Shown one piece after another: positions 43,042 to 51,772 of a stretch of DNA of 64,000 bases. The notes beneath the pieces are model-generated. The model was not told the origin of the DNA. It saw nothing but the letters and a program-made list of their open reading frames with translations, and made no database searches. Both the position numbers and the translations under genes were made by a program. Origin of the DNA: Victivallaceae bacterium (lineage in GTDB: Bacteria; Verrucomicrobiota; Lentisphaeria; Victivallales; Victivallaceae); contig JAQUTL010000003.1 of NCBI GenBank assembly GCA_028709805.1, forward strand, positions 1 to 64,000, read 5' to 3'. The stretch's first letter is position 1. Each line of letters starts with the position of its first letter.

Positions 43042-44196
43042 ATGGCACTTTACACCTACTCGTTCTCCAACAAAAAACGCGACCTTTCGGACATCCTCTC
43101 CACCGTCATCAAGGACGAGCCGCGTTTCATCTCCAACTTCCGCGCGCTTGAACCGGCCGCCGCCCAGAAACACGAATGGTTCGAGGATCAGTTGACCGGC
43201 CGCGCCGTCACCGCGTCGTCCGTTTCCAGCGGAACCGTCACCGCCGGCGCCGGCGATGTGGCGAAACTGCGCGCCGGCACGCTGCTGGTGGTCAAGGACG
43301 ACTCCGCGCTTTTCCAGGTCGCCGCGATCACCGGCGCCACCACGTTTACGGTCACCCGCGTGGCCGCCAACGGTTCGAGCGTCACCGCCGTCACCGCCGG
43401 CGACGTGCTGAACATCGTCAGCTCCCCGATGGCCGAAGGCTCCAACACCGGCGACGGAGAGGAGGCGTATCAGCTCAGCGGAGTTGAGTACAACTGCATG
43501 CAGATATTCCGCAAGGACATCATTCTCACCGGGTCGGCTATTGCGATCAACGTCTACGGCGGCGTGGACAATCAGGTCAACCGCCAGACCGCGTTCGCGC
43601 TCGGCGAGCTTGCCCGCGACCTGAACCGCGTCGCACTGTTCGGCCGCCGGGTGGAAGCCGCTTCGACCAGCCGCGGCGAGACCGGCGGACTCTATTTCTT
43701 CGCCACTCAGACCGGCGGGCTGTCCGTTGCCGGCGGCAGAGCCCGGCTCGATTCCGTAATGATCAATGATGCGGCACAGGCCATTCTCTCCGCCGGCGGC
43801 GACCCGGTGCAGATCCTCTGTTCTCCCGGTCAGGCCCGGGTGCTGTCCAATGAATACCGCAATCAGCTCCAGATTGTGCGCTCGGACGACCGTCGCGGCG
43901 CTTATGTCGCCGTCATCGTCAACGAGATCAACGGCCGCGGCATGACCATCATGGCCGATCCCGACATGCCCGACACCGACGCTTTCGTGCTTGATCCCGC
44001 CGGCTGCGGCCTTGCTCCGCTTCAGGGGCGCGCCATCTGCGACGAGGACGCCACGCCCAAGGGGTTTGACGGCGTCCGGCGCATGGCGATCGGCGAGCTG
44101 ACCTTTGTGTTCAAGAACGCCCGTCAGCGTCTCTGCCGCATTTCCGGTCTCAAGGGCAGTGCCGCCGCCCTTGCCGAGATCAAAGCCGGAAATTGA
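43042..44196 (+). CDS. Major capsid protein (SU10-type, DUF5309)
   Basis: 384 residues. The N-terminal arm, MALYTYSFSNKKRDLSDILSTVIKDEPRFIS, then a beta-rich inserted domain (about 55-130; Gly/Val/Thr rich), then the P-domain-like NRQTAFALGELARDLNRVALFGRR and A-domain-like DPVQILCSPGQARVLSNEYR and a C-terminal hairpin of FVFKNARQRLCRISGLKG resemble SU10-like major capsid proteins of HK97 fold. Expression is likely high since a strong ribosome site precedes it. There is no protease, portal or terminase gene around it. Confidence 0.8.
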   Translation: MALYTYSFSNKKRDLSDILSTVIKDEPRFISNFRALEPAAAQKHEWFEDQLTGRAVTASSVSSGTVTAGAGDVAKLRAGTLLVVKDDSALFQVAAITGATTFTVTRVAANGSSVTAVTAGDVLNIVSSPMAEGSNTGDGEEAYQLSGVEYNCMQIFRKDIILTGSAIAINVYGGVDNQVNRQTAFALGELARDLNRVALFGRRVEAASTSRGETGGLYFFATQTGGLSVAGGRARLDSVMINDAAQAILSAGGDPVQILCSPGQARVLSNEYRNQLQIVRSDDRRGAYVAVIVNEINGRGMTIMADPDMPDTDAFVLDPAGCGLAPLQGRAICDEDATPKGFDGVRRMAIGELTFVFKNARQRLCRISGLKGSAAALAEIKAGN

Positions 44197-44214
44197 TGCG
44201 ATAATGCAATCCCG

Positions 44215-44247
44215 ATCCGGCCGGAGACCATGCGTCTCCGGCCGGAT
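44215..44247 (+). terminator. Strong hairpin between capsid and adaptor genes
   Basis: A perfect 14-bp stem (44215-44228 / 44234-44247, loop CATGC) without a T-run. It may be an attenuator or an mRNA stabiliser that holds the capsid transcript above that of the downstream gene, or a weak terminator. Confidence 0.5.
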
Positions 44248-44267
44248 TAACCCATGGAGTCCGTATT

Positions 44268-44648
44268 ATGTTTGATGTGACCGAGGCCAACGAGTATTTT
44301 GAAACTCATTTGAAGTGCACCTTTTGGAATTCGCTTGATTTGCAGACCCGCACCGCCGCGGTAACGCAGGCGGTGCGCGACATAAGCTGTCATCTCGGAG
44401 TGTCCGCGCTTGACGAGTCGGACATTTTCATCTACTGCGCGGTTTTTGAACAGGCGGTTTATCTGGCCGAATATTTTGACGAATTGAATTCGCCGCGTCA
44501 GATGCAGTCGGAGACGATTGACGGCGTCGGCTCACACACTTATAATGCGCCGGTTGGAAACGCCGGCGGCCGTCCGTCGCGGCTTGCGCCGGGGGCGGCG
44601 GAATATCTGGCCCGTTATGTTCCGGTCAACCGCGTCCGGCGGGGATGA
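44268..44648 (+). CDS. Head-tail adaptor-like protein of the capsid module
   Basis: 126 residues, ATG nine bases after GGAG. Starts MFDVTEANEYFETHLKCTFW and is mostly helical with a Pro/Gly-rich tail. Position behind the major capsid gene and size match head completion or connector proteins (gp6/gp15-type), whose sequence is poorly conserved. The last 23 bases overlap the convergent DUF721 gene. Function inferred from order. Confidence 0.55.
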   Translation: MFDVTEANEYFETHLKCTFWNSLDLQTRTAAVTQAVRDISCHLGVSALDESDIFIYCAVFEQAVYLAEYFDELNSPRQMQSETIDGVGSHTYNAPVGNAGGRPSRLAPGAAEYLARYVPVNRVRRG

Positions 44649-45048
44649 AGCGGACGTCGCGGCAGACCTTTTCTCCGGCGGCGGCGCGGAGTTTGTCCAG
44701 TATGCGCGACTTCAACGCGCCGGACAGCTCCCGCAGCCAGGCCGGATGGCTTACCTCAATATAGACTACGCCGCCTTTGACCGAATTGAGTTTGGTGAAG
44801 CGGCACAACGGGTCGCCCATGATTGCGTCGAATTTTTCTCTCAGCAGCAACGTTGCCGCCGTATCCGGGCCGAGCAGCGACTTGACTTCTCCTCGCACGA
44901 TGTCACCGACCGCCCAGAGATTTTCCGACCGTTTTTCGATTTCCCTGTCGCACCGGTTCTGTCCGTACCAGTCTCCCAGGGTCGTCCGCATGGCGGAAAA
45001 TTCGTCCTTGTTGCGGGAGTACCGGCGGTCGTAAGCCTTGGCGGTCAT
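44626..45048 (-). CDS. DUF721 (DciA-like) protein
   Basis: 140 residues. The KGGVVYIEVSHPAWLRELSGALKSRILDKLRA region is the DUF721 core, as in DciA, the predicted replicative helicase operator of bacteria that lack DnaC/DnaI. The N-terminal extension (YDRRYSRNKDEFSAMRTTLGDWYG) is basic. ATGA overlap with the upstream secreted protein gene shows translational coupling. Confidence 0.78.
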   Translation of the reverse strand: MTAKAYDRRYSRNKDEFSAMRTTLGDWYGQNRCDREIEKRSENLWAVGDIVRGEVKSLLGPDTAATLLLREKFDAIMGDPLCRFTKLNSVKGGVVYIEVSHPAWLRELSGALKSRILDKLRAAAGEKVCRDVRFIPAGRG

Positions 45049-45410
45049 ACGTCGATTCCGCAGAATCTCACCGGCAGCAGCAGACAGTCCAGCCCCAGTT
45101 TGAACGGAGCGACGAACCCTTTTGCTATGTTCACGATGCCGCTGGAGAAACAGAACGGCGCCAAAACCGTGCTCTGCACCACGCCGAGCGGGAGGCGCAG
45201 TATATTCACCACGTCTCCGCCGCAGGTGATCAGCCCTTTGCCGCCGGAGACCAGTCCGCGCATCACATACGGCGCGGCGATTTTTGCCGCTTTGATTGCC
45301 ACCGGGGCGAGAATGGCGATGGTCACCGGGTCGATGGCTTCGGCGCGGCGGGTCATCAATGCTCCGGAGCAGATCGCGAATATCAGGGCAATTACGATAA
45401 AATTCTTCAT
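45045..45410 (-). CDS. Small exported protein
   Basis: 121 residues: a signal sequence (about 1-25, cleavage near AEA) followed by a hydrophobic, Gly/Val/Pro-rich segment and four Cys. No family recognised. Four-base overlap with DUF721 gene downstream. It might be membrane-embedded. Confidence 0.55.
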   Translation of the reverse strand: MKNFIVIALIFAICSGALMTRRAEAIDPVTIAILAPVAIKAAKIAAPYVMRGLVSGGKGLITCGGDVVNILRLPLGVVQSTVLAPFCFSSGIVNIAKGFVAPFKLGLDCLLLPVRFCGIDV

Positions 45411-45524
45411 TTGCTATTCATTGTTTTCAGTTTACAGCGAAATATAGCTCCTTTATCCGCAAAAAACAATTTCAAATGCGTCTTTTTTGCGATAAAAGTG
45501 ATTCAACACCGAGTAATGACAGGC

Positions 45525-45555
45525 TCCGGCGGCGGATTGTTCCGCCGTTGCCGGA
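45525..45555. repeat. GC-rich hairpin after mazG
   Basis: TCCGGCGGCGGA pairs with TCCGCC and GCCGGA around a three-base GTT bulge (45525-45555). It begins six bases after the mazG stop on the minus strand but lacks a T-run, so its role as a terminator is doubtful. Confidence 0.35.
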
Positions 45556-45560
45556 AAACT

Positions 45561-46364
45561 TCACCGTCCGGATTTTTTTTCAAGCGCCTTGGCTTCCCGC
45601 CAATATGTTTCAAGTTCTTCGATTCCGGCGGCGCTCCAGTCGCGGCCGCGCATTCTTTCCTCGACGTGACGGAACCGGGTGGAAAATTTGCGGTTGGCTT
45701 TCCGCAGCAGCTCCTCCGGGTCGGCGGACCGGAAGCGGGCGAGATTGACCACGGCGAACAGCAGGTCGCCGATCTCTTCGTCGACCGCCGCCGCGTCATT
45801 GTCCGCCATTGCCTGTTCGACTTCACCGAGTTCTTCGGTGATTTTCGCGGCGATCTCCTCCTGGCGGCTCCAGTCGAAGCCGAGTTTCGCCGCTTTCTTC
45901 TGCAGTTTCGCCGCCTGAGAAAGCGCGGACAGCGATTTCGGAACCGCGTCCAGCACCGACGAGCGTTCCGCTTTTTCCGGTTCGGCCGACTTGACCTTTT
46001 CCCAGAGTTTGGTCACCTCCGCGGCGCTGGCGCACACTTCGTCGCCGAAAACGTGGGGATGGCGGCGCAGCATTTTGTCATAGATGGCGGCCACGGCGTC
46101 GGCAAAAGTAAATTCTCCTTTTTCCTCGGCCACCAGCGACTGCATCATCAGATTCATCAGCACGTCGCCGGTTTCCTCGCAGATGCCGTGCGGGTCGTTT
46201 TCGTCGATGGCGTCGGCGAGTTCGGCGGTTTCTTCGACCATGTATTTGCGGAGCGAGGCGCGGGTCTGCTCCCGGTCCCACGGACAGCCGGACGGCGATC
46301 TGAGAACTTTCAGCAACTCCAGCAGTTCTTCGGCGGACGGATTGTTTTTTGCATAATTTTTCAT
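45561..46364 (-). CDS. mazG: Nucleoside triphosphate pyrophosphohydrolase
   Basis: 267 residues, the two-domain MazG length. LRSPSGCPWDREQTRASLRKYMVEETAEL and the ExxE..ExxD metal-binding helices, seen again in the second half as SRQEEIAAKITEELGEVEQ and DEEIGDLLFAVVNLAR, show both MazG repeats. It hydrolyses aberrant NTPs. Starts near rpsD, divergently. Confidence 0.93.
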   Translation of the reverse strand: MKNYAKNNPSAEELLELLKVLRSPSGCPWDREQTRASLRKYMVEETAELADAIDENDPHGICEETGDVLMNLMMQSLVAEEKGEFTFADAVAAIYDKMLRRHPHVFGDEVCASAAEVTKLWEKVKSAEPEKAERSSVLDAVPKSLSALSQAAKLQKKAAKLGFDWSRQEEIAAKITEELGEVEQAMADNDAAAVDEEIGDLLFAVVNLARFRSADPEELLRKANRKFSTRFRHVEERMRGRDWSAAGIEELETYWREAKALEKKSGR

Positions 46365-46403
46365 AATGCTTTAAAATATAACATGTCTGCGGCGATTTGC
46401 AAT

Positions 46404-46433
46404 TTGCTTTTTTAAAACAACGGTATATATTAT
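46404..46433 (+). promoter_or_regulatory. Promoter of rpsD
   Basis: TTGCTT (46404-46409), 18-base spacer, TATTAT (46428-46433); TATATT two bases earlier gives a 16-base spacer. A leader of about 115 bases follows. Confidence 0.55.
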
Positions 46434-46489
46434 GATTTCAAACCGCGCTTCAGGCCCCATTTGTTTGGAGCTTGACACCTGGAGCGCGT

Positions 46490-46535
46490 GGCCGATAAAC
46501 GGGAACGTTTTCCGTCAACGGCCGCAACCGTAAAA
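46490..46535 (+). promoter_or_regulatory. Structured leader of rpsD, possible S4 control site
   Basis: GGCCG and CGGCC (outer) and ACGGGA/TCCGT (inner, around AACGTTT) can fold into a nested hairpin in the rpsD leader. S4 represses its own translation in several bacteria through leader pseudoknots, which makes this a candidate site; the fold is drawn by eye. Confidence 0.35.
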
Positions 46536-46555
46536 CAAAAAGGGATAGATCAATT

Positions 46556-47158
46556 ATGACTACCGCAAGTCGAGCCAAGCACAAGCTGTGCCGTCGAATC
46601 GGCCAGTGTCTCTGGAATGACCCCAAATGCCCGAGCGCCCGCCGTCCGTTTCCGGCCGGTCCGCACGGAAAGACCCGCCGCAGCAAGCTTTCCACCTACG
46701 GAACGCTGCTTCAGGAGAAACAGAAGCTGCGCGGTTTCTACGGCATCAGCGAAAAACAGCTGCAGATCGCTTATCACAAGGCCATGGCCGGCGAAGGACA
46801 GTCCGGCGACAAACTGCTCCGCGGACTTGAAGTCCGTCTGGACGCGCTGGTGTATCGCGCCGGCTTTGCCAAGACCATTTTCGCCGCCAAGCAGTATATC
46901 AACCACGGCCACATTCTGGTGGACGGCAAGCGGGTCGACCGCGCGAGCTTCCAGCTCCGCGAAGGCTCGGTGATCTCGATCAACGCCGAGAAGTCTCCGG
47001 CGATCGCCGAGGTCGCAAAGGGGAGCAACTGCACTGTTCCGTCCTATCTGGAAGTTGACCGCGAGGCGCTGAAAGCCACGCTGCTGCGCGTTCCGGCCGC
47101 CGAGGAGATTCCGATCGACGTTCAGATCATGAGCGTGATTGAATACTACGCCCGGTAA
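46556..47158 (+). CDS. rpsD: Ribosomal protein uS4
   Basis: 200 residues. Basic N-terminal arm, then KLRGFYGISEKQLQIAYHKA and the S4 RNA-binding domain with GLEVRLDALVYRAGFAKTIFAAKQYINHGHILVDGKRVD. The zinc-binding cysteine pattern of some S4 proteins is only partial here (C10, C16, C23). It stands alone with a strong terminator behind it. Confidence 0.95.
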   Translation: MTTASRAKHKLCRRIGQCLWNDPKCPSARRPFPAGPHGKTRRSKLSTYGTLLQEKQKLRGFYGISEKQLQIAYHKAMAGEGQSGDKLLRGLEVRLDALVYRAGFAKTIFAAKQYINHGHILVDGKRVDRASFQLREGSVISINAEKSPAIAEVAKGSNCTVPSYLEVDREALKATLLRVPAAEEIPIDVQIMSVIEYYAR

Positions 47159-47178
47159 TCGCATCCGAGGAAGTTTCA

Positions 47179-47211
47179 AAAGCTCCGGTTGGTTTCAACC
47201 GGAGCTTTTTT
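47179..47211. terminator. Rho-independent terminator of rpsD
   Basis: Twelve-bp stem (47179-47190 / 47197-47208), loop GGTTTC, then six T. The A-run on the other side lets it also stop the minus-strand efflux operon that ends at 47251. Confidence 0.9.
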
Positions 47212-47250
47212 ATGTCCTTTTGCGGCCGCACCAAAAAGCGCCGCCGTCCG

Positions 47251-50200
47251 TCATAGCTGTCCGGCGTTGGAGCCGCAGCGGGATTTCATCCGTTCTCTGG
47301 TTTTCTGGAATACGGCGAACATCGGCGGGATGAATGCCACGCCGACGATGGTTGCGGTCAGCATTCCCCAGAAGGTGGTGGTGCCGATCACCCGGCGGCT
47401 TTCCGCGCCGGCACCGGAGGCGAACAGGAGCGGCAGAACGCCGATGATGAAGCTCCATGCGGTCATCAGCACCGCCCGGTAGCGATAGTTGGCGCCGTTG
47501 ACCGCCGAGCGGGCGATCGACTTTCCGGCCTGCCGCTCCCGCATTGAGAACTCGACCATCAGAATGGTGCTTTTTGCGCAGAGTCCGATCAGCATGATGA
47601 GTCCGAGCTGGGCGTAAATGTCCAGCAGCATTCCGGTGAAATACAGCGCCGCGGCGCCGCCGAGCGATGCGAACGCCACCGACAGAATGACCGGCATCGG
47701 TATGGTCCACGACTCGTATTGAGCGACCAGAAACAGATAGCCGAAGATTACCGCGAGCGTCATCAGCAGTAGAATGCGGCCGTCGTTGTTGCGTTCCTGA
47801 TAGCTCATGTCGGTCCAGCTGACGGCGTATTCGCTGGCAAAGCCGCTTTCGACCAGTTGTTCGATTTCGGTCATCACCTGCGAGGTTGAGGCGCCGGGCG
47901 CCGGAATCACGGTGACGGCGGCGGAAAGATTCTGGTTGAACCGTTCAATCTTGCGTGCGCCGAGCATCGGCCGGAGGGTGGCAACGGCGTTCAGCGGAAC
48001 CATTTCACCGCGGTCGTTCTGCACGGTCAGCTCGTCGAAAGCGTTCAGTCCGGAGCGGTCGGCGCCGTCGAGTTGAATTTTCACCTTGAATGAATAGCCG
48101 TTGATGTTGAAGTCGTTGATATACAGACTGGCCAGATTGCTCTGAAGCGCCATGGCAATACGGCTGACCGGCACGCCGAGCGCTTCGGCTTTCTGGCGGT
48201 CGGTGTCAATGAACATCTGCGGCGTCCGGGCGTTGAACGAGCTGAACGCATACATCACTTCCGGCATTTGCCGTTTGTCATTCAGCATGCCGAGCAGCCG
48301 GCCGAGTTGACGTTCAAACTGCTGAGGGGTGTCGCCGCCGGTGGTGCGGAAGGCAAAGGTGACGCCGCCGGTCACGCCCAGCCCCATGATCGCCGGCGGC
48401 TGGAATACGCGGACGATGCCGAAGGGGTTTTCCGCGCCGGCCGCCATGACCTTGTCGCGCAGTGCGGCGATGGACAGTGCGGGGGATTTTCGTAAATTCC
48501 AGTCGTCCAGCGCAATGATTGCGAAGCCGAGATTTTCGCCCGAACCGCTCATCAGCGAGTAGCCGGACACCGTGATAACGTCCTTTACGCCGGGGATTGG
48601 CAGGCATTTGTCGCTGAAGCGCGCCATGGCGGTTTCGGTGCGGGTCAGAGCGGCGCCCGGCGGCAGTTCGATTTCGCAGAGCAGACTGCCTTTGTCTTCG
48701 TCCGGCAGAAATCCGCCGCGCAGTCTTTCAAACAGACAGAAATTCGCCGCCAGCACCGCCAGTATTATCGCAATGGTCAGGTAAAAACGGCGGACCATGA
48801 ACATGGAAAAGAAGATGTAGCTCTTTTTTGTCGAGTTCAGTGCGCGGTCAAACCAGCGGAACATGACGAATTTTCTTCTTTTTACGCCGCCGGCCGGTCG
48901 CAGAATCAACGCGCAGAGCGCCGGACTGAGCGTCAATGCGTTGAACGCCGACAAAATCAGCGCAATGCACATCGTGACCGCGAACTGGATATAAATGGTG
49001 CCGACAATGCCGCCGTAAAAACCGATCGGCGCGTAGATGGCGGTTGACACCAGTGTTGCCGCCACGACCGGTCCGGTGACCTGTCCCATGCTCTTCACGG
49101 CGGCTTCGCGCGGCGACAGATTCTCATCTTCAATCAGACGCATGGTGTTTTCCACCACGACAATGGCGTCGTCCACCAGCGATCCGATCACCAGAATCAG
49201 CCCGAACATCGTCAGCACATTGATCGAATAGCCGAGCACCGCCATAAAAAAGAAGGTGCCGAGCAGCGACACCGGAATCGCCAGCGCCGGCACCACGGTA
49301 GCCCGCCAGTCCTGAAGAAAAATATAGGTGATGCCGATCACCAGCAGCAGCGTCATGATCAGCGTCAGACTGATCTCTTTCACGTTTTCAATGATGTAGC
49401 TGCTCGGGTCGTAGGCGTGAACCGCCTCAACGCCCTTCGGGAAATGCTTTTTCAGCTCGTCAAGCAGCCGGTTGGCGTTTTTGACCAATTCGACGGCGTT
49501 GGCGCCGTCCTGCCGGTAGATGGCCATGGCGATGCTGGAACGGCCGTTGAAGCAACCTTCGTCGGTATAGCGTTCGGCGCCGAGTTCGAGTCTGGCGATG
49601 TCGCCCAGTCTGATCTGTTCTCCGTTTCCGGCGGAGGCGATCACGATGTCGGCAAACTCCTCCGGCGTGTTCAACCTGCCGGCGGCGTCGAGTTTGTACT
49701 GGAGATACGGGCTGGACTTCTCGCCGCCGAGAGCGCCGGCGGCGATCGGCGCGTTCTGCGAACTGATCTTTGCGGCCACCATCTCCGGAGTGAGCTTCAA
49801 CAGCGACATTTTCAGCGGATCAAGCCAGACGCGCATCGAATAATTGCGTTCGCCGAGGATTTCCACCGAGCCGAGACCGGGCAAGCGGGCGAAGGCGTCT
49901 TTTATGTTCATGCGCACATAGTTGGCCAGTTCGAGCATCGACAGGGATGTGCCGTCGGTCTGGAACGAATAAACGCCGGCGATGTCGGTGGACTGCTTTC
50001 TGGTGACCACGCCGATCTGACGAACGGTATCCGGAAGCTGGGCGTCGGCCCGTTGAACGGCGTTCTGGACGTTTACCTGCGCGATGTCGGAATTGATTCC
50101 GGGTTCGAAGGTCAGCGTCAGCGTGTAGTTTCCGTTGTTGTCGCTTTCCGACTTGAAATAGAGCAGATCTTCGATGCCGTTAACCTGCTCTTCGATCACG

Positions 50201-50391
50201 CTGGCCACGGTTTCCGCGATTACCTGCGAGGTGGCTCCAGGATACATGGCGGTGACTTTTACTGTCGGCGGCGCAATCTCCGGATACTCCGCTATCGGCA
50301 GGCGGAACAAACAGATGGCTCCCACCAGCACGGTGACAATGGAAATGACAAAGGCGAATTTCGGGCGTCTGATGAAAAATTCGGCAAACAT
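47251..50391 (-). CDS. RND efflux transporter, AcrB/HAE1 type
   Basis: 1046 residues, the standard size. Twelve helices with large periplasmic loops; MFAEFFIRRPKFAFVISIVTVLVG at the start, helix-4 segment GLILVIGSLVDDAIVVVENTMRL with the Asp pair of the proton path, and FGYLFLVAQYESWTIPM near helix 10 are those of HAE1 drug pumps. It is a proton-driven trimer in the inner membrane. The adaptor gene lies five bases upstream and the MarR gene is divergent. Confidence 0.94.
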   Translation of the reverse strand: MFAEFFIRRPKFAFVISIVTVLVGAICLFRLPIAEYPEIAPPTVKVTAMYPGATSQVIAETVASVIEEQVNGIEDLLYFKSESDNNGNYTLTLTFEPGINSDIAQVNVQNAVQRADAQLPDTVRQIGVVTRKQSTDIAGVYSFQTDGTSLSMLELANYVRMNIKDAFARLPGLGSVEILGERNYSMRVWLDPLKMSLLKLTPEMVAAKISSQNAPIAAGALGGEKSSPYLQYKLDAAGRLNTPEEFADIVIASAGNGEQIRLGDIARLELGAERYTDEGCFNGRSSIAMAIYRQDGANAVELVKNANRLLDELKKHFPKGVEAVHAYDPSSYIIENVKEISLTLIMTLLLVIGITYIFLQDWRATVVPALAIPVSLLGTFFFMAVLGYSINVLTMFGLILVIGSLVDDAIVVVENTMRLIEDENLSPREAAVKSMGQVTGPVVAATLVSTAIYAPIGFYGGIVGTIYIQFAVTMCIALILSAFNALTLSPALCALILRPAGGVKRRKFVMFRWFDRALNSTKKSYIFFSMFMVRRFYLTIAIILAVLAANFCLFERLRGGFLPDEDKGSLLCEIELPPGAALTRTETAMARFSDKCLPIPGVKDVITVSGYSLMSGSGENLGFAIIALDDWNLRKSPALSIAALRDKVMAAGAENPFGIVRVFQPPAIMGLGVTGGVTFAFRTTGGDTPQQFERQLGRLLGMLNDKRQMPEVMYAFSSFNARTPQMFIDTDRQKAEALGVPVSRIAMALQSNLASLYINDFNINGYSFKVKIQLDGADRSGLNAFDELTVQNDRGEMVPLNAVATLRPMLGARKIERFNQNLSAAVTVIPAPGASTSQVMTEIEQLVESGFASEYAVSWTDMSYQERNNDGRILLLMTLAVIFGYLFLVAQYESWTIPMPVILSVAFASLGGAAALYFTGMLLDIYAQLGLIMLIGLCAKSTILMVEFSMRERQAGKSIARSAVNGANYRYRAVLMTAWSFIIGVLPLLFASGAGAESRRVIGTTTFWGMLTATIVGVAFIPPMFAVFQKTRERMKSRCGSNAGQL

Positions 50392-50396
50392 GGATT

Positions 50397-51509
50397 CTAC
50401 TCGCTCCGTTCCGCGTTTTCTTCGGTTACCGGAATTACTTTGCCGCCGGGAACGGCTTTGTGCATACCGTCAACAATGATCCGTTCGCCGCCGTCCAGAC
50501 CGGCGATGATGAGCTGGAGGTCGCCGGAAAGCCTTCCGCAGGTGACGCCGCGCTTTTCAACGGTGTTGTTTTCATCAAGCACATAGACGCTGTAACCGTT
50601 TTCTCCGGCGATCAGCGCCGAGGGGCTTACCGCCGGGTATTTGCGGTCAGTGCGGCGCGCAAGAAGAACGGTGACAAAGCCGCCGGGCAGCAGTTGACTG
50701 TCGGCATTGTTGAATTCGGCCCACAAGGTGACGGTGTTGGAGGACATCGAAACTTTGTTGTCAATCAGTGCGATGCCGGCGGTTTCGGGGTACAGTGCGC
50801 CGTCGGCCGTCATTACGCTGACTTCGGCGTTTTCGCGGATGTGAGCGCTGCCACCGAAATCGTGGCGGAACGTCCGCTCGCTGATGCTGAACCGGACATA
50901 GATCGGCGCCACCGACTCAATGTCGGTCAACTTTCCCCCATTTGGCGAGATCAGGTTCCCTTCGGTAAACGAGCTCTTGCCGATCCGTCCGGAGATCGGC
51001 GCGTGAATTTTGGTGTAGGAGAGGGTGTTTTCAGCATTTTCGATCGCGGCGTCGATGTCCTTGAGCTTGGCTTGGGCCGAGGCGATTTCCAGCTCGGCTT
51101 TGTCGTGGGCGGAGCGCGACACGGCGTTGCTTTGCAGCAGACTGCTGTTGCGTTTGTATTCTGCGTCGGCGTATTTCAGGGCGGCTTCCAGCAGCTCCTT
51201 CTGCGCTTTCAGGCTCTCGACCGCGGTGCGGTACGATGTGTCTTCGAGTTCATAAAGCAGATCACCCCGGTTGACGGTCTCGCCCTCTTTAAAATGCAGC
51301 GCAAGCAGTGTGCCGGTGACGCGCGGCATTATGTCAACCCGGTTAACGCTTTCCACCACGCCGACATGACGGGTCGCTTCGTCACCAATGACCATTTTTA
51401 CCGCGGCCGCCGCCACCGCCGGCGCCGCAGTCGCGCCGGTTTCCGCCGCCGCCGCCATTGTTGTCAACAGCAGAAGCGGCCCGAACTTGAATAATACACT
51501 CTTCATCAT
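50397..51509 (-). CDS. RND efflux periplasmic adaptor (AcrA-like)
   Basis: 370 residues, signal peptide to about 21 (no lipobox). The barrel-sandwich lipoyl-like segment, VESVNRVDIMPRVTGTLLALHFKEGETVNRGDLLYELED, the coiled coil around 100-150 and the matching second half VLSYTKIHAPISGRIGKSSFTEGNLIS identify a membrane fusion protein. It joins the pump to an outer-membrane TolC-like channel. Five bases separate it from the pump gene. Confidence 0.92.
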   Translation of the reverse strand: MMKSVLFKFGPLLLLTTMAAAAETGATAAPAVAAAAVKMVIGDEATRHVGVVESVNRVDIMPRVTGTLLALHFKEGETVNRGDLLYELEDTSYRTAVESLKAQKELLEAALKYADAEYKRNSSLLQSNAVSRSAHDKAELEIASAQAKLKDIDAAIENAENTLSYTKIHAPISGRIGKSSFTEGNLISPNGGKLTDIESVAPIYVRFSISERTFRHDFGGSAHIRENAEVSVMTADGALYPETAGIALIDNKVSMSSNTVTLWAEFNNADSQLLPGGFVTVLLARRTDRKYPAVSPSALIAGENGYSVYVLDENNTVEKRGVTCGRLSGDLQLIIAGLDGGERIIVDGMHKAVPGGKVIPVTEENAERSE

Positions 51510-51542
51510 TCAACTTGCCTCCAAGATAATTTGAATTAAAAT

Positions 51543-51560
51543 TAGTTCTATTGAGAACTA
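51543..51560. promoter_or_regulatory. Palindromic operator, efflux side
   Basis: TAGTTCT-ATTG-AGAACTA is a 7-bp inverted repeat 34 bases upstream of the adaptor start codon, in the position expected for a MarR repressor site. Confidence 0.5.
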
Positions 51561-51630
51561 TTAATATACGGCATGTGAATATTTTTTCAAGCTGTTTATG
51601 GCTGTATTAAATTGATAAAATTAAAATATT

Positions 51631-51648
51631 TAGTTCTACATGTAACTG
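51631..51648. promoter_or_regulatory. Second operator-like site in the marR-efflux gap
   Basis: TAGTTCTACATGTAACTG shares TAGTT and AACT arms with the site at 51543-51560 and lies 88 bp further toward the marR gene. Two similar sites in one divergent region suggest coordinate autoregulation and pump control. Confidence 0.45.
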
Positions 51649-51772
51649 TTTGTTGGGGCAAGACGGATATTTTTGGTGGGGAAATAACGTTAAAACGTGA
51701 TCGTCGGGCTGGAATAGCCGTGCAGCAGGGATATATTAACGCAATGAAAAACACCGCCAGGGAGGTTGTTTT

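Noticed and set aside
42571-44648. Active prophage
   Set aside because: No integrase, terminase, portal, tail or lysis genes, and no attachment-site repeats were found around the module.
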